Shown here: positions 25,710 to 34,367 of the stretch, one piece after another
Numbering within the stretch: the first letter of the stretch is position 1
Layout: each line of letters opens with the position of its first letter
DNA from: Nitrosomonadales bacterium
GTDB taxonomy: Bacteria; Pseudomonadota; Gammaproteobacteria; Burkholderiales; Gallionellaceae
Length of the DNA: 64,000 bases
Direction: 5' to 3'
NCBI GenBank assembly: GCA_023259055.1
Contig: JAHFQZ010000003.1
Coordinates: 248,001-312,000 of the forward strand
The notes under the pieces: generated by a model
Told to the model about the DNA's origin: nothing
Database searches by the model: none
Seen by the model: only the letters and a program-made list of their open reading frames with translations
Made by a program: the position numbers and the translations under genes

Positions 25710-27013
25710 ATCGCGCTCCGAATCTTCCATACCATTGCCAACCCGGGCGGTTCCTGTTCAAGCGACAGGTTGCGTTCCGCCAGTGCGGCTTTAACCTTTT
25801 GCATCGTTGCTTCAATATTGGGTCTTTCGGCTTGGCTCAGAGCAGGCTTGAACCGTACGAACAGGTTGCGTTCGCGATATTCGAGCGAGGCAATGGCAGG
25901 GGGCTTGCCGGAAGATGCAACGCTTGTCCACGCCTCACTAAAGGCTGCTGTGATCACCGTGAAATCATCCGGCGAGGCCAGCCCAGCATCGTGTTTGGCT
26001 GACGCAATTTTCTGCCGTATTTGCGCGACAGGATCGATGATCACAGTCTCTTTCGGAAAAGTCGATTTGTAGATTTGGGTCATGGTTGCCCGTAGCATGG
26101 AGGCTTCGCTCTTCATGCGCCACCAGTCAATATTCAATGCGGCAACATTGATGAGCAGAACCGCCGCAGCCAGTGCCAGAGGCCAGCGCCATGCTTGCCA
26201 ATCCAGCTTGGGGCCGGTTCCCGCGCCCAACCCCGCCATCAAATCGAGTGTCGTGCTTTTGGCACCGGAGATCCAGCGCGACCAGTTATCGGCCAATACG
26301 CTGATACGCTTATTCAGTTCGCCGCTATCGTTGACCAATTTCTGATAAGCCGGCATCTCGGATTGCGGCACATACAGCGCAATCGATGCTTCGGGCACAA
26401 CTGCGCACAATGCCTTAATTGCCTCGTGTGCCGCCGCTTCGTTCTGATCTGCACTAATCGCTAGGCCGATACCGTCATGCTCCGAAAGGCGGAGTGCCAC
26501 GTCGATAGTGTTACCAAGCTCGTTTACGGCAACAGCCACGCTGCCCGGTTGGCCGGGTTGATCAACTTGATATGGCAAACACAATTGAGCGGGCAGCGCC
26601 GCAATCTGGCGGGCGCCGAAAGAGTTCAATGTTTTGACCAGAGTATCGAGCCAGGCACGCTGAACTACCGCGACGGTGCGCAATCCATCGGATGAGCCGC
26701 CCGCGACGACAACACTATCGGATGGATCGGCAATCAACTGATCTTCAACTAGATTGGGTAATGCGGCCTTCAGTCTGGCGTGCGATAGCGGAGGTACTTT
26801 CACGCGCAACAGCGTGACATCGACGGCGGACAGCAGCAATACGACGCGTTGCGCCTTGGCTATCGCATCGGATAATCCTTGCAACGGCATTACACCCTGA
26901 CGCTCGATGGCATTTCCTTGCGAGACCAGTGCGAACGGGCAGGGCAGGTCAGACCAGTGCGGCGCGCTGCCGGTGGCGGCTTTAGAGGGCAAGCGGATAT
27001 AGAGCGTGCTCAA
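25706..27013 (-). CDS. gspL: GspL, type II secretion platform protein
   Basis: The 435-aa protein has an actin-like cytoplasmic domain (MSTLYIRLPSK at the start; LKAALPNLVEDQLI), one membrane helix (LALAAAVLLINVAALNI, about residue 280) and a periplasmic ferredoxin-like domain. It tethers GspE to the membrane. The start is a TTG at 27013 with GAGAAG upstream; no ATG fits. It is the first gene of the second gsp unit, after a hairpin and a 388-bp gap. Confidence 0.9.
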   Translation of the reverse strand: MSTLYIRLPSKAATGSAPHWSDLPCPFALVSQGNAIERQGVMPLQGLSDAIAKAQRVVLLLSAVDVTLLRVKVPPLSHARLKAALPNLVEDQLIADPSDSVVVAGGSSDGLRTVAVVQRAWLDTLVKTLNSFGARQIAALPAQLCLPYQVDQPGQPGSVAVAVNELGNTIDVALRLSEHDGIGLAISADQNEAAAHEAIKALCAVVPEASIALYVPQSEMPAYQKLVNDSGELNKRISVLADNWSRWISGAKSTTLDLMAGLGAGTGPKLDWQAWRWPLALAAAVLLINVAALNIDWWRMKSEASMLRATMTQIYKSTFPKETVIIDPVAQIRQKIASAKHDAGLASPDDFTVITAAFSEAWTSVASSGKPPAIASLEYRERNLFVRFKPALSQAERPNIEATMQKVKAALAERNLSLEQEPPGLAMVWKIRSAI

Positions 27014-27095
27014 ATTTTCTGCTTCTCAATGCAAAGGATTAGTGGCAATCGTACTTGATACTTGCACAAGTATCCACCGGAAATGCTTGCTGCTG

Positions 27096-27134
27096 AAAAC
27101 CGGAAGGCACGATCTGTGAGATCGTGCCTTCCGG
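27096..27134 (-). terminator. Strong palindrome/terminator-like hairpin between gspK and gspL
   Basis: A perfect 16-bp stem, CCGGAAGGCACGATCT (27100-27115) and its exact complement at 27119-27134, has a 3-nt loop. Read on the minus strand it is followed by TTTT, which fits a terminator for gspGHIJK. It splits the secretion locus into two transcription units or attenuates the second. Confidence 0.65.
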
Positions 27135-27401
27135 GGGTAACACTGCATTTTCCAGTTACAACCGCATAGGATGCCTACCAGAGCAATTCAACTTATTCGC
27201 CCAGAGTTATGATGAAGCTTACCATTTGCGGCGTGCTATGCAAGTTTTATTGGCCGCGATTTCCCAGCCCGGTTTAGAACGGCGTGAATGTCAACGAGCC
27301 GCTCATAGTACTTGTCCCGCTTCCATTACGGCAGGGGAGTCCAAGTCCCACCCATACTAGTGCATACAGACTGAGAGGTAGTTCATTTGCTTAAGTGAAT
27401 G
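27135..27401. other. Non-coding gap between the two gsp units
   Basis: This 267-bp stretch has no convincing ORF on either strand. A 79-codon plus-strand frame (27124-27360) begins inside the hairpin and has unlike codon usage. A stop-bounded minus-strand frame ending SGSLTFTPF near 27280 has no start codon and might be a gene remnant. It probably carries the promoter of gspLMNDEFC, but no clear boxes are seen. Confidence 0.4.
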
Positions 27402-28481
27402 TTAATGCTCCCGAATCCAGATCAGCTTGGTGTTGTTGGCACCATTACGTTCGATCAACGCCTGAATTTCCAATCCAGCCCGGTTCATGCGTACTTTGCC
27501 ATTAACCAGAAAATAATTGGTTGTGACCGATGCATCGCTGGACGATACGGAAAATGGTTTGCCCGGTAACCGGTGGGTAAAGTCGGCAAGGTCGCGAAAG
27601 CTGGCGGTGTTGCGATTGGTTAATAGCGAAGACGCATCGGAAAGCGTGAGCGCATCGATTCTGGCGGCCAATACCTCGGCTGGCGCGGTATTTACATTGA
27701 CTGGCGTGGCGCGTGGCAGGAAGATCACTAAAGTCTTCAGTTTGTTGAGTATCACTGGAGTAAAGCCCGGCACTGCAAGCAAATCATCAAGTTGGGTAAA
27801 TAAGTTAATTGACTGTGTGACGGATTGATTTGTGCTATTTGCGATAGCCGCAGCATTGAGTGCCTGTTGTGAAATTGCCTGCGCATTGGCAATCATTTGT
27901 TCCTGCTCTGAGTAAGCTCTAGGCAAATTCTCCAAAGCAGCAGTCGGCTGCGGGGTGTTGCTTGCTGGCACACCTTGAGGTATTTGCCCAGCCGCCATCG
28001 CATCGGCGGTTGCCTGGGCCAGTGCTGGATCGAGCTTCGCATTGCTGAGCAGCCGCGCGAAAACTGCGACTTCGACAGGGTTGATGGTTCCATTGGGGCA
28101 CAGATTGGTCAGGTTATAGCGTGCCTGCGCATCACTGATACCGCCCGATAATGTGGCATCGGCGATATCATCATCGGCGCGGCCGTTTTCAACATATTGA
28201 TCGAGCCGTGTATCCGCGAGCGGTACTGCCCATGGTTCATTCAGGTCGTCGACGCTCGAATGCTTCGCATCCTCGCGCAGGATCAAGCTGGCCCAATCGA
28301 GCGCGCCGCGCAAAATCCATTGCTTTTGCAACTGTAGCCGCTGGTTTTCGATCGAGCGTACCTGCACCTGTTGTTGCCAGAAAAGACTGGCGACGATGGT
28401 GATTGCCAGCGTCGTCAGCAATAATGCCGTTATTACTGCAACGCCGCGTTGCCGATGTGGCTGAGCAGGGCGCATGTTCAT
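27402..28481 (-). CDS. gspK: GspK, minor pseudopilin of type II secretion
   Basis: The 359-aa minor pseudopilin has the type IV prepilin-like leader (RQRGVAVITALLLTTLAITI, cleavage after Gly) and the large inserted alpha domain characteristic of GspK (NVNTAPAEVLAARI; LADFTHRL). It caps the pseudopilus tip with GspI and GspJ. The ATG at 28481 overlaps the gspJ stop. It is the last gene of the pseudopilin unit. Confidence 0.92.
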   Translation of the reverse strand: MNMRPAQPHRQRGVAVITALLLTTLAITIVASLFWQQQVQVRSIENQRLQLQKQWILRGALDWASLILREDAKHSSVDDLNEPWAVPLADTRLDQYVENGRADDDIADATLSGGISDAQARYNLTNLCPNGTINPVEVAVFARLLSNAKLDPALAQATADAMAAGQIPQGVPASNTPQPTAALENLPRAYSEQEQMIANAQAISQQALNAAAIANSTNQSVTQSINLFTQLDDLLAVPGFTPVILNKLKTLVIFLPRATPVNVNTAPAEVLAARIDALTLSDASSLLTNRNTASFRDLADFTHRLPGKPFSVSSSDASVTTNYFLVNGKVRMNRAGLEIQALIERNGANNTKLIWIREH

Positions 28482-29182
28482 ACCGCCCCCAGCAGAAATA
28501 TTTTGAGCAGGCTATCCTCGCGTCCCAACAATTGCACAGCGACCTCCAATCCAGTCAGCAGCGGTGGAGAGCCAGACGTTTGATCAGGCGGTGGATTTGC
28601 AGTTGAGACGGGAGTGGCTGACAGTTGCGAGAATTCGGTACCCGTTTGCCAGCCGCTTCCACCGCTGATCCATAACCGCATTGTCAGCGCGGTGACGCCT
28701 GATTGCAGTGCAACTGCCTGAGACGTGTCGGTGTCGTCAGTGGCCGTTCGCCACAACATGCCAAGCTCTTTAAAATCACGCGTCGCTACCGATTCTCGGC
28801 GCGTCAGCACGCCATCCTTGACGCGATACGTAACGACTTGCAGCCGAGATGGCTGGTTGTCGGCATACACAGTACGCACCAATGTCAGCCGCCCTTGTTC
28901 GATGGCAAGCGGCATCCGGTTCGGCAGGCCCGTGATACTGGTTAGATGCGCGCAATCGCTCTGCAACTGTGCAAAGGTGAGTTGCATCCCGCGCGTCTGC
29001 TCAAGGTTGCTGGTAAGCGCAATTCGCGCTCGCACAATGCTGTCCAACCCGCGCCAACCCAGTACCGCAATGAACGATAATATGCTGATGGCTACCAGCA
29101 ACTCGATGAGTGTTAGCCCGGTGTGCCTGGCGGGTTGAGAGGCCTCCAGCGCAATGCATTTTGCATGTAGCCTGTTATGCAT
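28478..29182 (-). CDS. gspJ: GspJ, minor pseudopilin
   Basis: The 234-aa minor pseudopilin has the prepilin cleavage motif HTGLTLIELLVAISILSFIA and long C-terminal beta domain with a Pro/Thr/Ser-rich insertion (TANPPPDQTSGSPP). ATG at 29182 overlaps the end of gspI by 8 nt; the frame is open further upstream but only inside gspI. Confidence 0.9.
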   Translation of the reverse strand: MHNRLHAKCIALEASQPARHTGLTLIELLVAISILSFIAVLGWRGLDSIVRARIALTSNLEQTRGMQLTFAQLQSDCAHLTSITGLPNRMPLAIEQGRLTLVRTVYADNQPSRLQVVTYRVKDGVLTRRESVATRDFKELGMLWRTATDDTDTSQAVALQSGVTALTMRLWISGGSGWQTGTEFSQLSATPVSTANPPPDQTSGSPPLLTGLEVAVQLLGREDSLLKIFLLGAV

Positions 29183-29576
29183 TTGGCACCACTTGAACCA
29201 GCTTGATGATGCGCCGATCGGTATCTTGTGTGTCAAATACACTGACTTCGACGCGACGAAAAAAAGGGTTCGGCGTTGTAAATACGTTTTCCTCGCACAC
29301 CAGATGCAACTCGCCTTGAGCGCAATCAAACCTGCGCTGGCCAAGCGCAGGCCATTCATGCGCCAAGCGGATTTGCGACAGGCGGTTTTCGGCCGACCAC
29401 GTTGCCATCATCGAAGCGCGCAAGTCGCTGCTGTTTTGTGTCAAGCTGCCGACCGCGCGCAAACTGGCGCTCAATGCAGTGCCGACAATGAATAGAGCCA
29501 CCAGTACTTCGAGCAAAGTAAATCCTGCGTAGCGGCGTATATATGGGCAGAAAAATTGGCGATGTTTCTGGGGCAT
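29175..29576 (-). CDS. gspI: GspI, minor pseudopilin
   Basis: The 133-aa minor pseudopilin has the cleavage motif AGFTLLEVLVALFIVGTALS and a short globular domain. ATG at 29576 directly follows the gspH stop (TGA at 29578-29580). Typical order gspH-gspI-gspJ. Confidence 0.92.
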   Translation of the reverse strand: MPQKHRQFFCPYIRRYAGFTLLEVLVALFIVGTALSASLRAVGSLTQNSSDLRASMMATWSAENRLSQIRLAHEWPALGQRRFDCAQGELHLVCEENVFTTPNPFFRRVEVSVFDTQDTDRRIIKLVQVVPNA

Positions 29577-29577
29577 G

Positions 29578-30102
29578 TCATTCCACCACGAAGTGTCCGA
29601 TCCCGTCGGCGCGGATGGCGATTTGCGCATCCCCAACTGCAAGCGTCAAGACAAAGGGTTTGTCGACAGGTTCACGACCGAAGATGATGCGCAAGGGAGT
29701 GGCTTGGCCTGCGATTGCCGGGTCGATCGAGAATGAGACCGGGGAGCGTTTGAATTCGCGCTCACGCAACAAATCATCCTGCTTGAGTATTTGCCAATCA
29801 TTTTCATCGCGCAGCAGGAAACGATATCGATCAGCTTCAGCCTCGAATGCAATTGCGCGATTGCGCACAATTGCCTCGTCGCGCGCAAGCTGCAACAACA
29901 GCGCGATTCGTTGCGCGTCGTGTTGCAATACTTGCCGTTCGTCCGGCATTGCTTTGAATGACACCATCCCGAGCATGATGCCGGCAATTACCATCACCAC
30001 CAGCAGCTCGAGCAACGTGAATCCGCCTGATAATTTTGGAGATTGTTCGCGCAGACAGGCGCGCCCCGATTTAATCAAAGCAGGCGTGATTACAAATCCC
30101 AC
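29578..30102 (-). CDS. gspH: GspH, minor pseudopilin
   Basis: The 174-aa pseudopilin has [20 protein letters not shown] and the GspH beta domain. The start is a GTG at 30102 that overlaps the end of gspG by 13 nt; a later internal start would remove part of the basic leader. An unusually long 26-residue leader precedes the cleavage glycine. Confidence 0.88.
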   Translation of the reverse strand: MGFVITPALIKSGRACLREQSPKLSGGFTLLELLVVMVIAGIMLGMVSFKAMPDERQVLQHDAQRIALLLQLARDEAIVRNRAIAFEAEADRYRFLLRDENDWQILKQDDLLREREFKRSPVSFSIDPAIAGQATPLRIIFGREPVDKPFVLTLAVGDAQIAIRADGIGHFVVE

Positions 30103-30554
30103 GAACCGATATCGGCATCGTTGCCGACACCTCCTGCCTGGCCGTCACCGCCTAACGAAATTACATCGATTTCACCCTTGGTGCCGGGGGATAGATATTG
30201 ATAGGGGTTGCCCCACGGGTCTTTCGGCAGCTTGTCGAGATAACCGCCGGTTTTCCAGCCATTGGCGGCAGGACCCGTAGTCGGTTTGGTGATTAGTGCC
30301 TGCAAACCCTGTTCGGTAGTTGGATAACGCTGGTTGTCGAGCTTATACAGTTTAAGCGCCTGCATCACAGTGGCGATGTCCTGCTTTGCTGCAATGATGC
30401 GTGCATCGTCGGTGCGTCCCATTAATTTTGGAACGACCAATGCAGCCAAAATGCCCATGATAACTACTACTACCATGATTTCAATAAGGGTAAAACCACG
30501 CGCTGAAATACCGGGCAGCGGATGATATTTTGAAGATCGAGAAATGTTGTGCAT
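30090..30554 (-). CDS. gspG: GspG, major pseudopilin
   Basis: The 154-aa major pseudopilin has the cleavage site [20 protein letters not shown] and the calcium-binding C-terminal region with [16 protein letters not shown] and [13 protein letters not shown]. It polymerises into the pseudopilus that pushes substrates through GspD. It is the first gene of the gspGHIJK unit, facing the lipoprotein gene divergently. Confidence 0.96.
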   Translation of the reverse strand: MHNISRSSKYHPLPGISARGFTLIEIMVVVVIMGILAALVVPKLMGRTDDARIIAAKQDIATVMQALKLYKLDNQRYPTTEQGLQALITKPTTGPAANGWKTGGYLDKLPKDPWGNPYQYLSPGTKGEIDVISLGGDGQAGGVGNDADIGSWDL

Positions 30555-30735
30555 AGGAATTGATATTGAAAATGATGAACGAGCAGCAAGTATAAGGCCT
30601 AAGCCAGGTTTATAAAAATGCCTGCAGATTTATCAGCCTTGCCTTCCGGCTGTCTGCGGCCTAATCTGTTGCGCTTACGAGCAATTTTCCCCAACAAGAA
30701 TACTTCGGATAGTGGTTGGAATATATTATTAAAGC

Positions 30736-30799
30736 TATAATTATTATGGTTCTAGATAGAGCCGGTGTTTTTTCATATTTACATGTTAAATAAACATGT
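30736..30799. promoter_or_regulatory. AT-rich promoter region with operator-like palindrome
   Basis: In the 288-bp space between divergent gspG and the lipoprotein gene, a TATAAT at 30736-30741 reads toward the lipoprotein gene. Downstream, ACATGTT-N5-AACATGT (30781-30799) is a perfect 7-bp inverted repeat located in the 5' leader, about 44 nt before the ATG at 30843; it could be an operator or an mRNA hairpin. No convincing -35 is seen at 16-18 nt. Confidence 0.45.
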
Positions 30800-30842
30800 T
30801 TACCTAAACTATGGGAAGTTAAAATTAAAGGGGAATTATTTC

Positions 30843-31262
30843 ATGGCTAAAAAATCATTTTTTCAAACGCTGGCTGTATTTTTTGCATCCGTTTTCGTTC
30901 TAGCGTTAGCAGGCTGTGGCGGCGGCTCATCATCAACCCCAGCGGCACCGCCAGCAACATATGGCAGTATAGCGGTCAACACTACCTCGGCAGGAATATC
31001 CTGGACCCAATCAAGCCAATCTACGGCAGACTCAGCTGCAATTTCCGCATGCAACAGTGCTTCGACCTCCGGCGCAAATTGCTACACCTTCCTCCAATAC
31101 CCAGGTACGGGTAACTGTGGCGCATATGCGAGAACTCCCACAAGAAGCGCGTGGGGCGCTGCATCAAGCTACACTCTTGCAACCGCTCAAGCTAATGCGA
31201 TAACTGCGTGCCAGAATGTAGGTTTAGGTGCCTGCTCTGTGACGTTGTCTCATTGTAATTAG
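30843..31262 (+). CDS. Lipoprotein with DUF4189-like domain
   Basis: The 139-aa protein has a lipoprotein signal peptide with lipobox LAGC (residues 22-25) and a Gly/Ser/Pro linker. The mature domain (YGSIAVNTT; SWTQSSQSTADSAAISACN; CGAYARTPTRSAWGAASS; TAQANAITACQN; CSVTLSHCN) resembles the cysteine-paired DUF4189 domain. RBS AAAGGGGAA precedes ATG 30843. Being next to, and divergent from, a type II secretion locus, it may be a secreted or surface-exposed substrate (inference). It appears monocistronic. Confidence 0.8.
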   Translation: MAKKSFFQTLAVFFASVFVLALAGCGGGSSSTPAAPPATYGSIAVNTTSAGISWTQSSQSTADSAAISACNSASTSGANCYTFLQYPGTGNCGAYARTPTRSAWGAASSYTLATAQANAITACQNVGLGACSVTLSHCN

Positions 31263-31601
31263 TGATCTACGCGATTGTTGAGTTCGCCGAGTAAGCGGGG
31301 AGTTTCATTCGTTTAGTGTATTTGCCAATTTTGCTACCCACGGTGTTGTAGTCGCCGTGGGAAGAAGGACTTATCTGCAAGCGGATGTAATCCTCCATGC
31401 TTTCGGGCTATTTAGCCAGCAACGTGGTGAATTCTGCGTTGACGATGTTTTCATCGCGGCAGGAAATATTTAAGAGTAACCGATAATATTATTTGATGCT
31501 TATCTTTGCCACAACTGCTCTGCAACCACCTTGGCAGGAAAGTTTGTCTGGCGAAGAAGCTTGGTTCGTTCTTTCTGGTTTATTGTTGAGATGATAATTT
31601 T
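31263..31601. other. Intergenic region without a supported gene
   Basis: This 339-bp region has no convincing ORF. It contains one stem, CCCACGG/CCGTGGG with an 11-nt loop near 31338-31362, not followed by a T-run on either strand. A minus-strand 75-codon frame at 31500-31727 overlaps the small gene at 31602 and is considered a shadow. Confidence 0.4.
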
Positions 31602-31826
31602 GTGAAAGTTATGCTGAAATTTGATTTCTCCTTGAAAACTCGGGATGGACAAAACGTTGAGAGTATTCACATCCATGGCAAAGACTTGTCCGATGCAGAA
31701 CGTAAACTGCGTCAGATGTACCGCCATTGTGAAGTGATAAGTTGCACGACTATAGACCCCGACAATAAGATTTCACAATCTGCGGATATTGAAGAGTTGT
31801 TATCCCTGATAGCCAAACAAGTCTAA
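31602..31826 (+). CDS. Small conserved protein of unknown function (up to 74 aa)
   Basis: The protein begins MKVMLKFDFSLKTRDGQN and contains ADAERKLRQMYRHCEV-like sequence (DAERKLRQMYRHCEVISC), suggesting a small beta-alpha domain with two nearby cysteines. The start may be the GTG at 31602 or the ATG at 31611; RBS signals are weak for both. I recall similar short ORFs in betaproteobacteria but no function. It stands alone, convergent with the ParA gene. Confidence 0.6.
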   Translation: MKVMLKFDFSLKTRDGQNVESIHIHGKDLSDAERKLRQMYRHCEVISCTTIDPDNKISQSADIEELLSLIAKQV

Positions 31827-31888
31827 GAGTTTGCTGGTGGCGGAGATGCAATATTCTTTAATTACTATACTTCCTGCATTTCCACGCA

Positions 31889-32656
31889 CTATTTGATAAA
31901 ACCATCGGTCATTAATTCGTCGAGCAGCGTGGCATAGTCCTGTGCGCCACGGCTGCCGGGAGCATGCTCGAAAATGGTTTTATTCAATGCAGGGCTTTCC
32001 GCCAGACTGACATTTTCAGAAATGATTGTATGGCAGACATCAACACCGAATTCCGTTTGTGCCAAACTCATAATTTCCTTTGCCATATTACGGCGTGAGT
32101 CAAAACGTGTAAGCAGATAACGGCGGTTGACGCGGCGCTTGAGGACTTGCTCGAGAGCCAGGAGGGTTTTCCTGATTTGAATGGCGCCATTCATGGACAG
32201 GTAATCGGCTGAAATTGGAACGAGGACACCATCGCAGGCAAATATCGCATTCAGTGAAAGGACGCCAATCAAGGGGCTGCAATCGATTATCCATGGAGTA
32301 TTTTCGCCCCCTGTTTTTTCTGCCCGCAAACTCGTGTTCAGCTTGTTTATTATGTTGTAGCCCTTGCCATACAGCGCATCCACCTTGGATAGTTCGGCAT
32401 GTGATGGAATGACGCGGATTCCGCTGGCCGACTCGCGAATCAGTTCGCGCAACGGCCTGCTGCGTTGAAACAGGCTGTATACACTGTCGTCGCTGGAGCG
32501 GGCGGTGACACCATTAATCGCACTGAATTGCGCTTGCGGATCGAGGTCGATACCCACGGGATGGCCGCCGCGCCGGGCCATCGCGGCGGCCAAGTTAAGA
32601 ACTGTGGTGGTTTTCCCTACGCCACCTTTCTGGTTGAACACTGCGATAATGGTCAT
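31889..32656 (-). CDS. Orphan ParA-family ATPase
   Basis: The 255-aa ParA/Soj/MinD-type ATPase has the deviant Walker A KGGVGKTTT at residues 10-18, DLDPQAQFS and WIIDCSPLIG (switch regions). No ParB or centromere-like repeats are adjacent. Orphan ParAs position chromosomes, plasmids, or large complexes such as secretion or chemotaxis arrays; being next to the gsp locus, a role in placing that machinery is a speculation. It is transcribed divergently from acpP. Confidence 0.85.
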   Translation of the reverse strand: MTIIAVFNQKGGVGKTTTVLNLAAAMARRGGHPVGIDLDPQAQFSAINGVTARSSDDSVYSLFQRSRPLRELIRESASGIRVIPSHAELSKVDALYGKGYNIINKLNTSLRAEKTGGENTPWIIDCSPLIGVLSLNAIFACDGVLVPISADYLSMNGAIQIRKTLLALEQVLKRRVNRRYLLTRFDSRRNMAKEIMSLAQTEFGVDVCHTIISENVSLAESPALNKTIFEHAPGSRGAQDYATLLDELMTDGFIK

Positions 32657-32738
32657 AGTCCAGATAAGCCAAGGGTTGATTTGTCGAACAATTTTAACAG
32701 ACTGAAACTACACAGCAATTTTGCAGCATACAAGTTGT

Positions 32739-32766
32739 TTGGAATTTTGGGTAACTTTGATACAAT
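32739..32766 (+). promoter_or_regulatory. Sigma-70-like promoter of acpP
   Basis: TTGGAA (32739-32744) and TACAAT (32761-32766) are separated by 16 nt, 44 nt before the acpP ATG. The acpP leader has the RBS TAGGAG. Confidence 0.6.
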
Positions 32767-32809
32767 GCCGCAGTTTTTTTGAACTTTAATTTAGGGTAGG
32801 AGAATAAAG

Positions 32810-33043
32810 ATGTCTATCGAATTACGCGTTAAAAAGATCGTCGCTGAGCAGCTGGGTGTAAATGAATCCGAAGTCAAGAACGAATCTTCTTTCGTCAATG
32901 ACCTGGGTGCTGATTCTCTGGATACCGTTGAGCTGGTAATGGCTCTGGAAGAAGAGTTCGAGTGCGAGATACCGGATGAAGACGCAGAAAAAATCACTTC
33001 GGTACAGCAAGCCATCGATTACGTCTTGGCGCATCAGAAGTAA
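32810..33043 (+). CDS. acpP: Acyl carrier protein
   Basis: The 77-aa highly acidic protein carries the phosphopantetheine attachment motif [15 protein letters not shown] (Ser about residue 37). It shuttles acyl chains in fatty-acid synthesis. fabF follows after 66 nt. Unusually the plsX/fabH/fabD/fabG genes that often precede acpP are not upstream here; the ParA gene is. Confidence 0.98.
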   Translation: MSIELRVKKIVAEQLGVNESEVKNESSFVNDLGADSLDTVELVMALEEEFECEIPDEDAEKITSVQQAIDYVLAHQK

Positions 33044-33109
33044 TTCCCTGCTTTATCTGTTTGCCTATCCAATTCTATTTGTCCATCCCTTCTGTTTGGT
33101 GGAGTCAAT

Positions 33110-34342
33110 TTGTCTAAACGTAGAGTCGTTATAACCGGGCTGGGGATCATATCCCCAGTCGGGATAGGGATTACCGCAGCCTGGCAGAACATCGTCGCCG
33201 GGAAGTCCGGTATCACCAGAATCACGCACTTCGATTCCAGCGCGATGGCATCGCAGATCGCCGGCGAAGTGAAAGATTTTGATGTTACGCAATATCTGTC
33301 CGCCAAGGATGCGCGCCGCATGGACCGGTTCATTCATTTCGGTCTGGCGGCTGGCATGGAGGCATTCAAGGATTCCGGACTTGAAGTTACCGGACAGAAT
33401 GCCGAACGCATCGGCGTGAACATCGGGTCAGGTATCGGCGGTTTGCCGATGATCGAGGATACACACAACGATTTTCTTGCCGCAGGGCCGCGCAAAATCT
33501 CGCCGTTTTTTATTCCGGGCACCATCATCAATATGATATCCGGCAACCTGTCCGTTATGTACGGATTGAAAGGCCCGAATCTGGCAATGGTTTCCGCCTG
33601 CACCACCGGCACGCATTGCATCGGCGAATCGGCGCGCATCATTGAATATGGCGATGCTGACGTGATGGTTGCCGGCGGTTCCGAGGCGACCATATGTGCA
33701 TTGGCGGTGGGCGGGTTTTCTTCTGCGCGCGCGCTCAGCACGCGCAACGACGATCCGGCCACAGCCAGCCGTCCATGGGACAAGGACAGGGATGGCTTTG
33801 TGATGGGCGAAGGCGCGGGCGTGCTGGTGCTGGAAGAATACGAACATGCCAAGGCTCGCGGAGCCAGGATTTACGCGGAGCTGGCCGGATACGGCATGAG
33901 CGGTGATGCCTACCATATTACTTCGCCAAACAGCGATGGGCCGAAACGCAGTATGTTGAATGCGTTGCGCAATGCAGGAGTGAACCCCCAGGACGTGCAG
34001 TACATCAACGCGCACGGCACATCGACCCCGCTGGGCGACAAGAACGAAACCGATTCGATTAAGCTGGCATTCGGCGATCATGCCAGAAAGCTGGTGGTCA
34101 ACTCAACCAAGTCGATGACAGGGCATCTGTTGGGCGGTGCGGGCGGGGTAGAGTCGGTATTTTGCGCATTGGCGGTGTACCATCAGATTTCGCCGCCGAC
34201 CATCAATATCATCGAGCAAGACCCGGAATGCGATCTGGATTACTGCGCGAATGCTGCGCGCAACATGAAGATTGATGTTGCGGTAAACAATAATTTCGGT
34301 TTCGGCGGAACCAACGGTTCGCTAGTGTTCCGCAAGGTATAA
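33110..34342 (+). CDS. fabF: FabF, 3-oxoacyl-ACP synthase II
   Basis: The 410-aa condensing enzyme extends acyl-ACP with malonyl-ACP. The Cys-His-His triad is in SACTTGTHCIG, INAHGTSTPLGD and KSMTGHLLGGAGG. Translation begins at a TTG (33110) with GGAG six bases upstream; no ATG fits the conserved N-terminus SKRRVVITGLG. Confidence 0.97.
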   Translation: MSKRRVVITGLGIISPVGIGITAAWQNIVAGKSGITRITHFDSSAMASQIAGEVKDFDVTQYLSAKDARRMDRFIHFGLAAGMEAFKDSGLEVTGQNAERIGVNIGSGIGGLPMIEDTHNDFLAAGPRKISPFFIPGTIINMISGNLSVMYGLKGPNLAMVSACTTGTHCIGESARIIEYGDADVMVAGGSEATICALAVGGFSSARALSTRNDDPATASRPWDKDRDGFVMGEGAGVLVLEEYEHAKARGARIYAELAGYGMSGDAYHITSPNSDGPKRSMLNALRNAGVNPQDVQYINAHGTSTPLGDKNETDSIKLAFGDHARKLVVNSTKSMTGHLLGGAGGVESVFCALAVYHQISPPTINIIEQDPECDLDYCANAARNMKIDVAVNNNFGFGGTNGSLVFRKV

Positions 34343-34367
34343 TTTCCTGCCCGCACATCCCACTACG

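Noticed and set aside
27124..27360. 79-codon plus-strand ORF in the gspK-gspL gap
   Set aside because: Starts inside the hairpin, has no RBS, unlike codon usage and no motif.
31500..31727. Minus-strand 75-codon ORF overlapping the small gene at 31602
   Set aside because: The plus-strand frame has the more protein-like composition; the two cannot both be favoured.
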